From the NCBI RefSeq assembly GCF_037975245.1, contig NC_092577.1, positions 4,287,501-4,351,500 of the forward strand: 64,000 nucleotides of DNA. Direction: 5' to 3'. The notes beneath the pieces were generated by a model, which was not told the origin of the DNA, ran no database searches, and was given only the letters and a program-made list of their open reading frames with translations. The translations under genes and the position numbers were made by a program. Source of the DNA: Apostichopus japonicus (Eukaryota > Echinodermata > Holothuroidea > Aspidochirotida > Stichopodidae). Shown piece after piece: positions 33,801-47,400 of the stretch (position 1 is the stretch's first letter; every line of letters starts with the position of its first letter).

Positions 33801-35084
33801 TTACGATGTACTCATTCATTTTACTTTTGCCAAATGTTTTCGAGAAAATAGCAACCTAATGTAATTGTTTCACCTTGATTAATATATACAGCTACGTTAA
33901 TCTTAGAAGTCAAACAATTCACAGTTTGACATTATGTTCTCACGCAAACACTAACTGTAGTACGGTAACCTTTAGAATCGTCTTTCCACAAGTTCCCAAA
34001 TTCAATAACAGTGACACTAAAACCCACAGGAGCCAAATAAAAGGGATACACCATGGAGCATGGAGATTTTACTTAGCAGGAGTTATCAACATTGACTAAA
34101 GATTATATGGACATCTGTCACAAAGGTATATCCGTTGTAAGGGGGAAAAACCTTAAAGAAGCCACCTATAGTGATCATGTGACTTGATATGTGACTTGGC
34201 TGTTGTTCGACCCGCACGACACCGCCCTGTTTATTTTCGTCACTAGAGGTGGGTTTTACAAACACATATTGAAGCTCTTAGCACGATGATGACATTGGTG
34301 TCAGTCTCAATCCACATGTTAACATTTTACCTTGAAAATATGACAAGAAAAACCAAGAGCAAATCAAAGATTTCAGATGGAATGGGAAGGATTTCTCCAA
34401 AGAGGAGCAAGACTTTGCATAGCTGCTTGGATGAATTGTTCTTCACAACAATTGTATCTGTCGAAGTAGCTAAACATGATAGTTGGGTCCGTGTCTCACT
34501 TGTGTAATAGGAGAATTTATTCTCACCTGAAAGACATCTGTCCAAACGACTGCAGTAATTCCCCCGATCGTCGTATAGAATGTACAGACGAAACCAACAG
34601 CTAGTATCGAACCGGCCAGACTGATGCCCGTGACTGCATTCAATGCTAGGGCTGGGGCATAGACCACTATACCCATGTAGATCATCAAATATACAAAATT
34701 GATGGTTACACCCAAGTATCGGACAGCCTTACCGAATCTCATGTCCAGATACTCGTAGATACTGGTCACTTGTAGCCGATAGAACAAGGGGCAAAATGAG
34801 AAGACCACGAGACAGAAGGGGATAACTTTATTGAGGATCACCACCCAATATTGAGGCCCGTGGATGTATACCTCGGCAGGTGTTCCCAAGAATGTCACAG
34901 CGGATAGGACGCTCACGATGACAGATATAGCCACGGGTATCGGGTGCATGCTACGGTTCGCGAGTAGGTATTGATCTGCAGAGCGCTGGCGGTCTCCCCG
35001 TACGGCGTGGTAGACACCGACCCCGGCAGAGAACATCAGGAATATGATTAAAACAATGTAATCCAATGGTGCAAGGTACGCCAT
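30878..35084 (-). CDS. Sodium-coupled monocarboxylate transporter-like (SLC5A8/12 group), copy A
   Basis: Two coding exons on the minus strand, 35084-34527 and 32173-30878, spliced GT/AG at phase 0, give 617 aa. SLC5 proteins are LeuT-fold plasma-membrane Na+/solute symporters, and SMCTs carry lactate, butyrate and related acids. Exon 1 shows [20 protein letters not shown] (TM0), [52 protein letters not shown] and [13 protein letters not shown], all classic SMCT/SMVT segments. Exon 2 begins SVVMLLGF and includes [38 protein letters not shown] and GPLLGVFSLGTYFPRANSKGA. The start at 35084 has a good context (AACTATGG); an in-frame ATG lies at 35093. A CAG acceptor just upstream and a donor (CAG/GTGAGTAG) near 35420, both conserved in copy B, suggest a 5' UTR intron. 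Vertebrate orthologues have many more introns. Iodide or multivitamin transport (SLC5A5/6) cannot be excluded. Confidence 0.93.
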
Positions 35085-35944
35085 AGTTAACATTTAAAGA
35101 CACGTCGTCGCAGTTGTATGTTATTGTTGGTGAACCTGTTATAGTTGTATACAAAACAGCAATGGGATTAAAAACAAAATCAACGCACTGGGATACACAC
35201 CCCCATATGAAGACTACGGAAGCCCTATAGTACCGGCATTGTTTTTTCGTTTGTTTGCAATGATAATAATATGCCATGTCTGGCTGAATATAAATAGAAT
35301 ACTTTAGACACTTGCTGTGTCGATTGCTCTTTTAGTTTATTCGTTAGGCCTAAGAATCGAATTAAGATCTGTTGGGTTATTTTGGTTAAACATTTCTCAT
35401 CTAATGCACTACTCACCTGTATATACATATATTCATCACGTCTTGCTGTTATCATCAAACTAGTTCTCGTGGCGAAATTAGATCCAATTAAATGGCCGTT
35501 TTCCTCGGGCATAAATTTCGGCCAGATTTGATCTACATGTATGATTCCATGAGGAAAGTAGTTTGAAACCTAAACACTATAACAGTCGCTAAAATAATTT
35601 CCGTTCACACAAAAGTTTACCTACAACAATGATCAAAGACGGCAAATTGATGATAACCTCAGAGAAAATGTTTTTTTTTTTTGTACAATATTTTCAGTAA
35701 AATCTATCAAATAAAATATTTGAATTGGTTATTACTAAGCTCCAGAAAATATATTTTCAGTGAATACCTTTTGTAATTTAATTATTCATCAATTTGCAGT
35801 TATATTATTCAAAGTATATATATATAGAAGCATTTTGTCATTGAGAAGAATTTTTCTACTTTGACTTGTCGAAGGTACTTTAACATTTCCGCCGTAAAAT
35901 GCTGCACATTCATTGCAGCACCATGATATTTATACAGTCTAATC

Positions 35945-36338
35945 CAGGGTTGTCCAACCTACGGCCCGCGGGCCACAGTCCGGCCCCCCGCAGGGTTGCG
36001 TCCGGCCCGCCAGAGATGTTTTACGGTGCGATATTTTAGTGAGCAGATTTATTGATAGCAATTTGAAGCTATATAATCAGTCATTCGAACCTTCTGGGTC
36101 CAAAAAACTGTATACAGGTCAGTTTGTGTGACACTCTCTCAGCGGAGGTAGGGGGGGCGGCTGAACTTTATTCATCTGTTTTATCAGGAAGGAAAATAAA
36201 TCAGTGCGCTCCGCGCGCAGTGCTCACATTTTGTTGCCTTGGGCTTCGGGTAAAAAATCGAGCGTAGGGTTCATGCGGCCCCTCCTTCATCATAATCATT
36301 CCATGTGACCCTCCTCTGCAAAAGGTTGGACAACCCTG
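35945..36338. mobile_element. hAT-type MITE (394 bp) private to arm A
   Basis: Ends CAGGGTTGTCCAACC and GGTTGGACAACCCTG, flanked by GTCTAATC at 35937-35944 and 36339-36346. Arm B shows the uninterrupted site once (near 57485), so this inserted after the duplication. Inverted sister of 12713-13115. Confidence 0.95.
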
Positions 36339-36524
36339 GTCTAATCTCTTTATATGAAGACAAAATTACCACCCAAGCCGAAAAGGTGTGAGCTTATATT
36401 TGTTCTTAACGTGTAGCATATTATGCATTTATATGCCAGGGTGATATAACACACTAACACGTGTTATGTTTTGGGAGCATGCGAGAGCTAGATATGTTAA
36501 AGATACAATACAGTAAATCGTAGT

Positions 36525-36662
36525 GGCATTATATATATATATTTTTTTTTTATATTTTTATATATTTTTTATTTTTATATAATATATAATATAAAATATT
36601 TTATATTTTTTTATTTTTTTAATATTTTTTTATATTTTTATATATTTTTATATATTTTTTAA
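36525..36662. repeat. AT-rich simple repeat (arm A)
   Basis: TATATTTTTATATT-type block. The inverted counterpart in arm B is 57180-57305. Confidence 0.8.
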
Positions 36663-37132
36663 CACAGGCCGCAATAATATGTGCCTCTAGCATAACACGT
36701 GTTATCATGTTATAACACAGATGCATATAAATGCGCAATATATTCAAGTCGAAAACGCTATTATAAGCAACTGTTCAATTCGGTTCCGGTGAAATTACAT
36801 ACAGGAGCTAACTCTCCTGACATGTTATATAGAAAACTTTGTTTAATAAACTTGTCAGGTTGTGCTATCGACGTACCACTCAGATCAATAGGCACACGGT
36901 CAATAACTCGCCCCTTCATTTTACTATACTCCATTAGTCTTGATTTTACTTTGACTTGTAAAATAAAAATATGGTATTTACACATTTGATTTTTATAACA
37001 GTCGGGGGTAATTTATCAATATGAACTTAAGACTGTAAAGGCGTATAATACATGTAAACACGTAACCGGTGTATTGAAAGTAATAATACGTAAATGAGAA
37101 GTGGCCTTCATTTTGCAATTCATGATAAATTC

Positions 37133-38459
37133 TACAGCTAATAATGATAATAAAAATAATAATCAGCAGCTATTTTAACGACGCTTAAACGACCTTATAT
37201 GTGGAAGACACCCGCAAGGGCTTATGGATTACAACTTAACACGTTTATGATAATACGTTTACACGTTAACACGTTTATGATGAACATAAACTAACAAGTA
37301 AATACGCTGTCTGCCGAACTCATCCCTTTTATTGCTAACATCAGGTATATCATACAATCTCATTACTATATGATAAGGTAAATTTTCCAGGGACTCTAGT
37401 TTTTTTTTATGGTTCTTTCTCAAAGAAAAAGAACACTATATCATGTATGTATGTATGTATGTATGTATGTATGTATGTATATTAGATCCTCCTGCAAGCA
37501 GGAACTCGCGAAGAAGCCTAATTGGCTTATCAAAGCCGCAAGCTGACCGAAGTCAGTCTCTCACATTCATATTTAGCGTCCATGATTATGAATTGTTAAT
37601 TGTCAACAACTCTGTAAACTGGACGACATACATTAATCTGGGAGTGACTCGAACCGGGGACCTTATGATTGAAAGGCACCGGTGTTAACCACTGAGCTAA
37701 CGTAATGTAAATATGGATATGTCATAAAAAAAAATATAAAAAAACATCCCGGAGATTTAAAACTTTTGACTCGATGCGCATGCGTTAATATGTGCTTTGT
37801 CATCAAGTTCGGGTGACAATTTTGTGATTAAAACTGTACTTTCATATCATGCTTCGAACCACTTGTACTGACAGTACGAGCAGTATGAATATCATGTTTC
37901 TAAAATCGGAGAAGGTGGTATAGGAGCTGTTCGTACGGACAGTAGTGGTAAAAGGTAGTTGAACAAAAGTTGACTAATGGTTACCTTGTCAAGCCCACTC
38001 ACCCGAGTTTACACTATTCAAACAGTCGCACTTCGATCCTTACTAAAGACCCACTGTCGCTAGTTGGATCACTAGACCGGTTGCAATTTATGCCCCTACC
38101 GCACACCGATCTTTACCTATACTATATGTATTACTTCTATACACGTATCTTTGCGGTCTGCTTTACACATAATGGCCCGTTGACAATGTAAGCTTAGGTC
38201 CTCCGTTTTGGTGCGTTGCTATGGGAACTTACGCAGCCCAAATGTGTTAGTCATTCAGTATTTAGTTCACTGCGTAGACAACAAAGCTATTGAAAGTCAC
38301 TCGACTGGTTCTGGTGAACCTGTGTCCTTGGAACTATGTCAACACAGTTTGTATAGTTTAAAATATAAGACTATAGGCCTGTATAGTTTAGCGTGTATTA
38401 CGCCATGTAGATTGTCCTATCCATTTTGAAGCACTGTGTATTTATAAATGCCTGCAGGA
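37133..38459. other. Spacer upstream of protease gene
   Basis: An (ATGT)n run spans 37443-37481. The stretch at 37641-37702 on the minus strand is tRNA-like (GTTAGCTCAGTGGTTAAC, then GGTTCGAGTC) but its anticodon arm does not fold well, so it is probably a SINE head or tRNA pseudogene. No gene supported. The protease promoter should lie in the last few hundred bases. Confidence 0.45.
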
Positions 38460-41400
38460 ATGGCATGCTGCACTTACTCTCTACTGGTGTTGATAACTTG
38501 GGGAGTATTCTGCTACATCGGTAGGTATTTTGTTTGTTTGCAACAATAAGGTAATTGGTAGACCCCACTTCCTTGTATTCAATTCCACGTTAGGCTGTTA
38601 ACACCTAGATTATCGTTATATAGGGAAACCCCACTGTTACATCAATTTTAGGTCTATATTAATCAGAAATGGGTCTCATAAAAGTAGACGGGTAAGTGGC
38701 AAATATTGTTAAGGGCATCATAAGATATCATCTAACGCACAGGGGCTCCCAACGTTGGCCACAAAGTTGTTATATATAACAGAAAAGATTCGAAACTCCG
38801 CGACCGTGACATATTATGTAAAGTACCGGTAAAAGACGTCAATGTGTAATGTTTGTTGACCAGAATCACCAAGTATTACTTGCTAACTTGCCTGCCTAAA
38901 TAATCGGCCAGAGCGAACAAGCTATGTAATGAACATCTTGTCTATTTATTTTGCCGATCAGTAGAGCTGTTTTACCATATAGGCATACTACAGGACCGTC
39001 CCAATTGGGGGGGGGGGGGAAAGAATTTTGAAACCTTGCCCGAATTTTCGAAACTTACTACACGAACCCAGTGGCGTAGGAAGGTACTTTTGAGTGGGGG
39101 GGCTGAAGACTGATGGCCGGCCTGGGGGAGGGGTCTAAGGGGAGGGGGTGTCCCCCTCCCCTTTGGAATTTTTTGGCATTTCCAGGTGGCCTCAGATGCA
39201 ATTTGGTGCAATATAGCACACTTCAACACCCACTCCATTTTGTAAAGAATTTTGCATTTTCACCTGGCCTTAGATGCAATTTGGTGCTTCAATTGAGATT
39301 TTTTTTTCTCATTTGGAAATGAAAAAGGGGTTTTCTGACTTGCGGAGCGGGGGGGCGGAACGATACTTCCGCCCCCCATATTTTTCACTGGGGGGCTGGC
39401 GCCCCCCCCCCCCAGCCCCCCCGGTTCCTACGCCCTTGCACGAACCGCATGAAACATGCTGCTGCCGGTTGCGAGCAGGTCTTTATTGAAATTATCACAG
39501 TTTTAGTAAGCAGTGGTTTATTTGATGTAGTCAGTTATAACCACATACTTACAACATATTTCCCAACCCACGGATGACGTGTGTAATGAAGTTCCATTCA
39601 ACTTCAATGTAAACAATATTATTTTCATCTCTGAATTGTCCTCTCGCTTTTTTTCTATACAGTTGCACATGCGCAATTCTCATGTTTTGATGACGTAATT
39701 ATTGCAACTGATGACGTATGCGATTACAAGTGGGACTGTCCCTCGGGAGAAGACGAAAGTGATTGTCGTAAGTACATACATTAACATAACATAATATATA
39801 TAATTGTTGCTTTTCAAATCGTTCTTGCTTGGTGAAGACGCAATCAGAAAATTATATCTATCTCTCTATTTTTTTTTGCGAAGAGAATAGACTCACAATT
39901 TTTATGGCCAAATTGGACCAGGCAAACTAATTAAATCCTTATCCTTTCATGTAGATCAAGAACGGCGCCCTTTGGAAAATTCCAATAAATAAGGGGTTAA
40001 TCAACGGTCTAGCGTGCGTAACTCACAGGATTAATGCACGATCGGGGGATAATGCAAGCGATGCACGAGGGCGGAGCCCGAGTGCATCCAGCGATAGCAT
40101 TAACACCCGGAGTGCATTAATCATGTGAGTAACGCACGCTAGACCGTTCATTAACCCCGTTCATTCATACACTACCATTTGTGTGGGGAAAAAAATCATA
40201 AAACAAAACATTGTTGGTTACATATAACCAAAGATTTATTAAAGTGATGCCCGTAATTTTACCGTGCGTTACTCACAGGATTAACCACGGTCAGCTGACC
40301 TGAATGGACCAATAGGATTTAAGAATCTTTACTAAGTATGAATGAACGTAAGATTCACGTCACAACAGTTGCGGCACGGCGGCATCGCCAAGATGCATAG
40401 CCAGCCATCGTGGTGTGTTGGGTGGAGGGTGGGTGGGGTGGAGAAGGGGAACACCAAAAGTCAAGGAATTTCACTTCAATTAACGCCTGTATTGATATAA
40501 CTTTCCATTAAACCATAAAGACGTTACTGTATCCTCTGTTATAAATTCAAATTGCACGGGGAGCGGCCGGGAGGGGGTAACACTCAATTTTGCTGATGAT
40601 CGTTTTGGGGGAGGGGTCTAAGGGGAGGGGTTGCCCTATCCATCTGAGGAAATTTCGGTTCGGGTTTTAGATCCCAAATAGTGCCATCGTTTATTAGTGT
40701 CGTACGTGACTTTGCGTGTGTGTGTTATAAAGTGTAAAGCCATTTAGATTTGGAGACATGTGATTCCAATGCCTCCAGAGGATACGGCTATGTATATATT
40801 AAACGATATCAGAGGTTTACATATATATACACGTAAGTGTGGGTAGGTTTACGCAAGTATTTTATATATCTCTTTTGACCCAATGGGGATGTTGTGCATT
40901 GATTTAAGATAACAAATCAAGTTCCATACCAGGCATGGAGCTTTGACTATAGAAGTGACAATTACTGAATCAAAGTGAAATTGCTAAGAGAGAGAGAGAG
41001 AAACCGCGTTCCATGATTAGCATTGGCTAATGCTGGAACCTATTGGGAAGCATATCACACCTGCACACTTCCTCAACTCCCGCCTGCACTCACCCCCCAA
41101 CCCCACCTCCCCCACTGGCTTCGCCACTGCAGTGTACAATACAGCAATCACTTTCAACTTTCAGCAATCACTTTCAACTGTCTGCCAGTTATTGCCCACA
41201 TTCCCTCCTCCTCTCTCCCCGACACACACATTACCCAAACACCATCTCCCTCCCCCACCCCCCCATCCCACCCACACACACACATTACTCACGCACAGGC
41301 AAACAGAAAGCGATATATGCTGCATTGTCGAGCTAAGAGGAGTACTTTCATTTTCCTTAAAACCGTTACACACATTTTCACTTGACCGTATAAAACAGAA

Positions 41401-44400
41401 ATCTCAGAATTTCCATGAACGCAAAAGGCTATGCTTGGGAATTCTGTAAAAAAAATCCCCCTTGGGGGGGGTGCGGTTCATGTCACCTGTTGAGCACATG
41501 CTGGTACTATTTCATTACTTTTAAAGAGTAACACCCTCTTGCATCTCGGTAACAGAACTGAACAGAGTATATAACTATTGTTGAAAGATGCAACAAAAGT
41601 TGTAAAACTGAAGGGCAAAAAATACATTAATATGTGCTTCATCATCATAACTGACATTTCTTTCAAATTTTCGAGATATAGCTCAATTAACCGCTTCTAC
41701 TATTTTGTGTTCCATATCTTCAGCTACGTTAGAGCTTCTTCAGTCGATAACTGTCTACTCAACAGGTTACCTGGAAAGCTTACCGTACCCTGACAACCAA
41801 CATATGGTATGGACTGTTAAAGCCTCCGTAGGACTCATCTTGGCCCTGTCTACTGAGGGACCTTTTGACATCGAAGAAAAGTACGATGCGCTGGCTGTAG
41901 GTCACGGAACCCGTCCTTCAACCGAATCCCAGTTATTAACATACAGTGGCTCTCAAGGTCCATCACCATTCGTTACGTACAATCGTGAAATTTGGATTCG
42001 TTTTCAATCGGATGGAGATAAAAATGGCGTTGGCTTTTCTGTAAAAGTTCTAGCTCTGAATGCCACAGGTATTTAGCATGTCTGCGTTACTTCTTTGCTA
42101 ATAATATTGGCCTGCACACGTGACATCATAATACTAACGCAATCTCGTATACCGAGCTGCAGTAGCATACCTGTACATATGACTTCAAAGGTGGGGAAGT
42201 GGGTCGTCCAAATTGAAAGTTTCCCCATAGGGGAATGAACTTTTGTCATGCAGGGTCAGAGACAAATAACAGATTTTTTATAAAGGAGGGGTGTTGCATA
42301 TGTGGTTAACTGACATGTAGGTGGGGGAGGGGGATTTGGGGTGTCCTTCCCCAGAAGTAGGACATGATGCACTCTGAGGCATAATTAGACTATAAATTAA
42401 AGTATATATCAATAGCACTAAGGGCAAGTTTGTGCCATTAAATACTTTGTGTGAAGTTGAAAAAAGTGTGGTGCACACCCCTAAAACATTGATCTAATCC
42501 CCCCCCCCCCCGACTCCCCGACTGACCATGAACGTGATGATCAGTATTAGTCACAAGTTGTGGACGCCACTGCCGGGTTATATCCAAGCCTCTACTATCG
42601 TTGAAACGAGACCATGCAGTCTATTCTATAATAATGAATTGTCTGTTATTGAGTGACGGAAATAACGCGATTTCCTATATATAGAGTGCAGTGAAGTCGC
42701 TGGTCAACAGACACTCGACATTTCATCACCATATAAAATCATGGAGATACAACAGACACTCGACATTTCATCACCATATAAAATCATGGAGATACAACCA
42801 CGTTTGATGATAACAATAAATTTTACTCATTTTTTATTGCAGTACATGGTACTATACGGTATATTTGCAATAGATTCGTTTGCCCTAGATGCTAAATATA
42901 CGTTGGTAAAGTCAAACAAGCCAGTGTATACAAATCAATAAACGCGGTGGTGGTAAGGGAACAACCTTTGTTTAATATTTAAAACAGTGACCTTGGGTTG
43001 ATCCTATATTCGAGAATGACGCGCGCAAACTCTTGCAACAATATACAACGGCATCGTGCAGAAATATCTTCTTAGTGTCTTTGTCACTTCGAAACATCCT
43101 ATTCTTTTGCCGCCAATAAACATTTACGAATTCGCAGGAGTCGGACCAGAATCCAATGGTGTTGAAACTGACGCCTGTGACGACACCGTACCATTGTGGC
43201 ATTGCCCTGAAAATGATTTGGGTCATAACACCAATTTCCTATAGAAACACTGCGTCGATATCATCTATTTCATGTTGTTTCCTTAGAAACGCCGCGTCTA
43301 TATGATCTATTTCATGTTGTTTGCATGGAAACGCTTCATATATATGATCTATTACATATTGCTTCCATAAAAACACTGCGTCTATAATTATGATCTTCAT
43401 GTTGTTTCCATAAGAACATTGCGTTTATATGATATATTTCATGTTGTTTCCATAAAAACACTGCGTCTATAATTATAATTTAGTTCATGTTGTTTCTATA
43501 GAACACTGCGTTTATATGATATATTTCATGTTGTTTCCATAAAAACACTGCGTCCGCATAATTTAGTTCATCTTTTGTTTCCATAGATACCTTGCGTTGC
43601 GATAAAGGAGATATTATTCGTCCGAACGAAGTATGCAACTTGAAATGGGATTGTCCAGACGGTAGGGATGAATCAAATTGCGGTAAGAAAATTTATCACC
43701 ATGACGACTCGCGCGTTATTCTGTATGCAATAACTTTCTTCAAGATATGGTGAACAAGTTACATTATTTTTTTTTTGTAGGGCTTTCTATGATAGCCTAA
43801 CCGAAAACAAATCGAGCCAAATTCCTGCACCAGTGAATATCATAAAATCAACCAACATTCCGCAACGAATCATGTCTTGGGAAAACCATAATTTTGTCAC
43901 CATTGTTCGTTCACCTCTTGCAAACTAATGCCCGAGTGTACTCAATTAATGTAGTAATGCTTATGCTAAGCAATGGGATCAGTTGATGGGCGATTTATGA
44001 CGCCATCATTAAGAAACAATACACATCAAACGGCATAGACAGATTACTCTAAACCAATGAAAAGTTTTAAATTGACATGTTGATCATGGTTGCCAGACAC
44101 ATATTTCATTTGAAATCCACCGGTCTAACTGTTTCAAACCATGTCATTACCGGTATCAGTGGAGCTGTGAAATTCATTTATGACCTACCTGTCTTCACTT
44201 TCATCAGAGTACTCTGGCTTCCAAAAAATGGCTACACCTTAAGTACACTATACCGCGTCTTTGAATGACTTTTTAGGCACACTTACCTTACATCTTTGGC
44301 TATGATTTTTCAAATGGTTCCCATCAAATTTGGAATGCTTTGTAACTGTATAACTATTTTCTTCTCTGCCTCTCTCCTCCCACCCCCTCTCTCTCTTTGC

Positions 44401-47400
44401 ATTGTAGACCCTATTTTACCGGAATCCCCATACATCGTTATATCGCCATTTGACCTAACGGGTTATTCCAATAACCTCGATGTCTTCTGGACAGCAAGAA
44501 CACTCATCGGTTGGACATTCCGGTTACAGTTTCTCTCATTTGAAACGGAACCAATTTTCGACTTGTTACAAGTCGGTGCTGGCTTGGAATGTAATCACGT
44601 CTTTGACTATTCGTTCAGCGGGTCTGAAGTCCCGGATGTGATAACCACCAAAGACAATACTCTCTGTTTACATTTTAGCAGTGATTATTCTGTTGTCTCC
44701 CGAGGATTCTCTGTCAATATATCTACAATAGGTTTGTAAAAATCCATTGTTTGCAATAACAAAATTATATTAAAATCATAAAAAAGAACATAAATATCCA
44801 GAATGTCATATTTGACCAAAATGTTATTATTTATGGTTACATATTTAAATACGTTGGGAGCGGCAAAGGTCAAACTGCCGTAATGGGAAGTACGAATTTA
44901 AGCTCCATACAAGATAATCAAAGTAAAGATGTCATATCATCTCGGCGTATAACGTCACAAAACTGTGCTGAAAGAAATGACCCATGACGTCATAGTTTCC
45001 ATCTTGTTTAGGCCTATTATGACGTCAAATGTTTGTGTTTAACAAGATGGCGTCACTAATTATTGTCTTCTAAAGCCTGGCATGACCCTTCAAACGTCTG
45101 TGTTGTTACAATATGACGTCACGGTTTTCGTCTACGCTATAGCACCGTATGTTGACAGACGTCGGACTGTATTATGTGACATAACGGTTCTCTTATATGA
45201 CATCTGTAGATCTGTCGGTGTGTATCCACCCATTGTTGTCATTGTCCACATTAAAAATACCCAAGTCATGACATCTATGGAGCTTTCAGTGTGCATCCCT
45301 TCATTGTTGTCAATGTCCACATTAAAAATACCCAGTTAGATGGCAGCCATAGATTTTTCAGTGTGTATCCACCCATTGTTGTCAATGTCCACATTAAAAA
45401 TACCAAGTCATAACATCTATGGAGCTTTCAGTGTGTATCCCTTCATTGTTGTCAATGTCCACATTAATAATACCCAGTGAGATGACAGCCATAGATCTTT
45501 CAGTGTGTATCCACCCATTGTTGTCAATGTCCACATTATAAATACCCAAGTCATGACATCAATGGAGCATTCAGTGTGTATCCACCGTATGACGTTAACA
45601 CGTCTGTTCTGCCGACGCTGCGTATAACGGCAAATTCTTGATCGGTACATATCCTGATATGAGGGAGCCATTCAACATTAACCTTGGAATCCATGTTTCC
45701 CTATAACAGAGATACCTGTTACTCCTCAAATATGCGGAGATCGTCCAGCGGAGGGTGTGAATTCTCGGATAATCGGAGGCAATGATGCATCATTGGGTAA
45801 CTGGCCCTGGATCGGTTCCATCAGGACATCATCAGGCAAATACCTCTGTTCGGCGTCATTAATTCACCCAGAGTGGGCCGTTACTGCAAGACATTGTATT
45901 GGGTAAATCAAATACAGGGTTTCTTCCATCTTTTCATTTTCATCTGGGCCAAAAAAAAACAGGTGGCATAGTTTGGCATTGATTTTGATAATTTCCTTTC
46001 GATGTCATTTCGATATAAAAATAATTCCCAACAGATCGACTGAGTGAGTTTACGTTAATTGATTATCATACTTCATATCAAATAATAATTAACAAAAGAT
46101 ATCTTAACTTTTGAACATTTTACTCCTTATTTGCTGTTCATTTATTATACTATCGAGTTTTCTGGACCACTCAAACAAATAAGAAGTTATTGTTGGTCGG
46201 CCTGTAATCTTACTTCGATCGATTTGAGTGGAAAATATATTAACCTTTCGGCTATTCGTATCAAAATACCTGCAATGAAACTCATAAGTAATCGACAAAC
46301 CCTCGACTACTGGCGTGCACAGTTGTAGGGCGCCCAAACTATATTGTCAAGCAACTGAACTAGCATAGTTGTAGGGCGCCCACACTCTATTGAAATGTAA
46401 CTGAACTAACATAGTTGTAGGGCGCCTACACTGTATTGTTAAGCAACTGAACTAGCAAAGTTGTAGGGCGCCCACACTCTGTTGTAACGCAACTGAACTA
46501 GCATAGTTGTAGGGCGCCCACACTCTATTGTAACGCAACTGAGCTACATAAACGAGTTGTCAAACGATATACGGTACATGTTCCAATAATCAATAATCTG
46601 TTTTAATTGACGGATAATTCTCTTCTATCGTAAGGACAGACAGGGCGGTCATGAGGTCGTCTTTGGCGATATTCTCCTATCGGAAAGTTCTCCTTACCAA
46701 CAGAGGGTCACCTTTACCCCTTCCGGTCACCCTGACTTCAGCTACGCCACTTTGCAACACGACATCGCTTTATTGCATCTAAACAGATCAGTAAACGTCA
46801 CAGATTACGTCCGACCAGTCTGTTTGGCAGAATTTGAGAATGAAACGTCAATTTATGAGGAATGTTTAATCGCTGGTTGGGGAGTGAAAGACCTTCGGTC
46901 AGGTATTTTCAGTGAGATTTTCTTGTACTTTTTTTTGCCGCAGTATATATTGATAATTATTCACATTAGCAGTTATTCCTAATTTAGTTAATTAGCTAAT
47001 TACTGGATCTTCTTGTGCACTCTCGCCCGCTTCTTTCAGGCCACCAACTTCCCTAATCTCAATTTGAAAAAAGAAGAAGAGTGAACCATCTAATCTTGAT
47101 GCTACCGCTGAAATCCCTCCCAAATACTTCTCGGCAATGGTTATGGCCATGCAGTTAACTGGTAACGGAGCGGCCATTCTTTCCTGTCCCCTCGGCCCAT
47201 CGACTCCCCACCCCTCCCCCGGTCTCCCCACTCCCCACGGCAAAGTATCGTGCAAATATGGTTTCCTCTTTTGGGTTATCAAATATTTGAAAGATTTCTG
47301 TTATCTAATAAGCTAGCATAAAACTTCATCCTTCATATGGCAAATCCTTCCAGATCCCCGCTACTCCATAGCACCTTCTCTCCGACTTTTAATCTGAAAG

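Larger units (their letters stand above)
31530..37132 (-). repeat. Inverted duplication, arm A (portion visible in arm B)
   Basis: Reverse complement matches 52621-64000. The inner breakpoint is at 37132, where GATAAATTC is the last shared sequence. The outer end is unknown because arm B leaves the window. The arm contains the whole of exon 1, the intron and the start of exon 2 of SLC5 copy A. Its only large private insertion is the hAT MITE at 35945-36338. Confidence 0.92.

Noticed and set aside
36699-36989. 96-aa frame conserved at 52728-52931 and 56894-57160
   Set aside because: Conservation is explained by the inverted duplication; the frame is AT-rich and is interrupted in arm B by the TA element.
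37641-37702. Functional tRNA gene
   Set aside because: A- and B-box-like sequences are present but no good anticodon stem forms; SINE head or pseudogene is more likely.
41023-41449. Overlapping Pro/Ser/His-rich frames of 97-139 aa
   Set aside because: C-rich low-complexity intron DNA between protease exons 2 and 3, open in three frames, with no domain.
16041-46550. CRISPR-like arrays
   Set aside because: The tandem repeats have no regular unique spacers and the DNA is eukaryotic with spliced genes.
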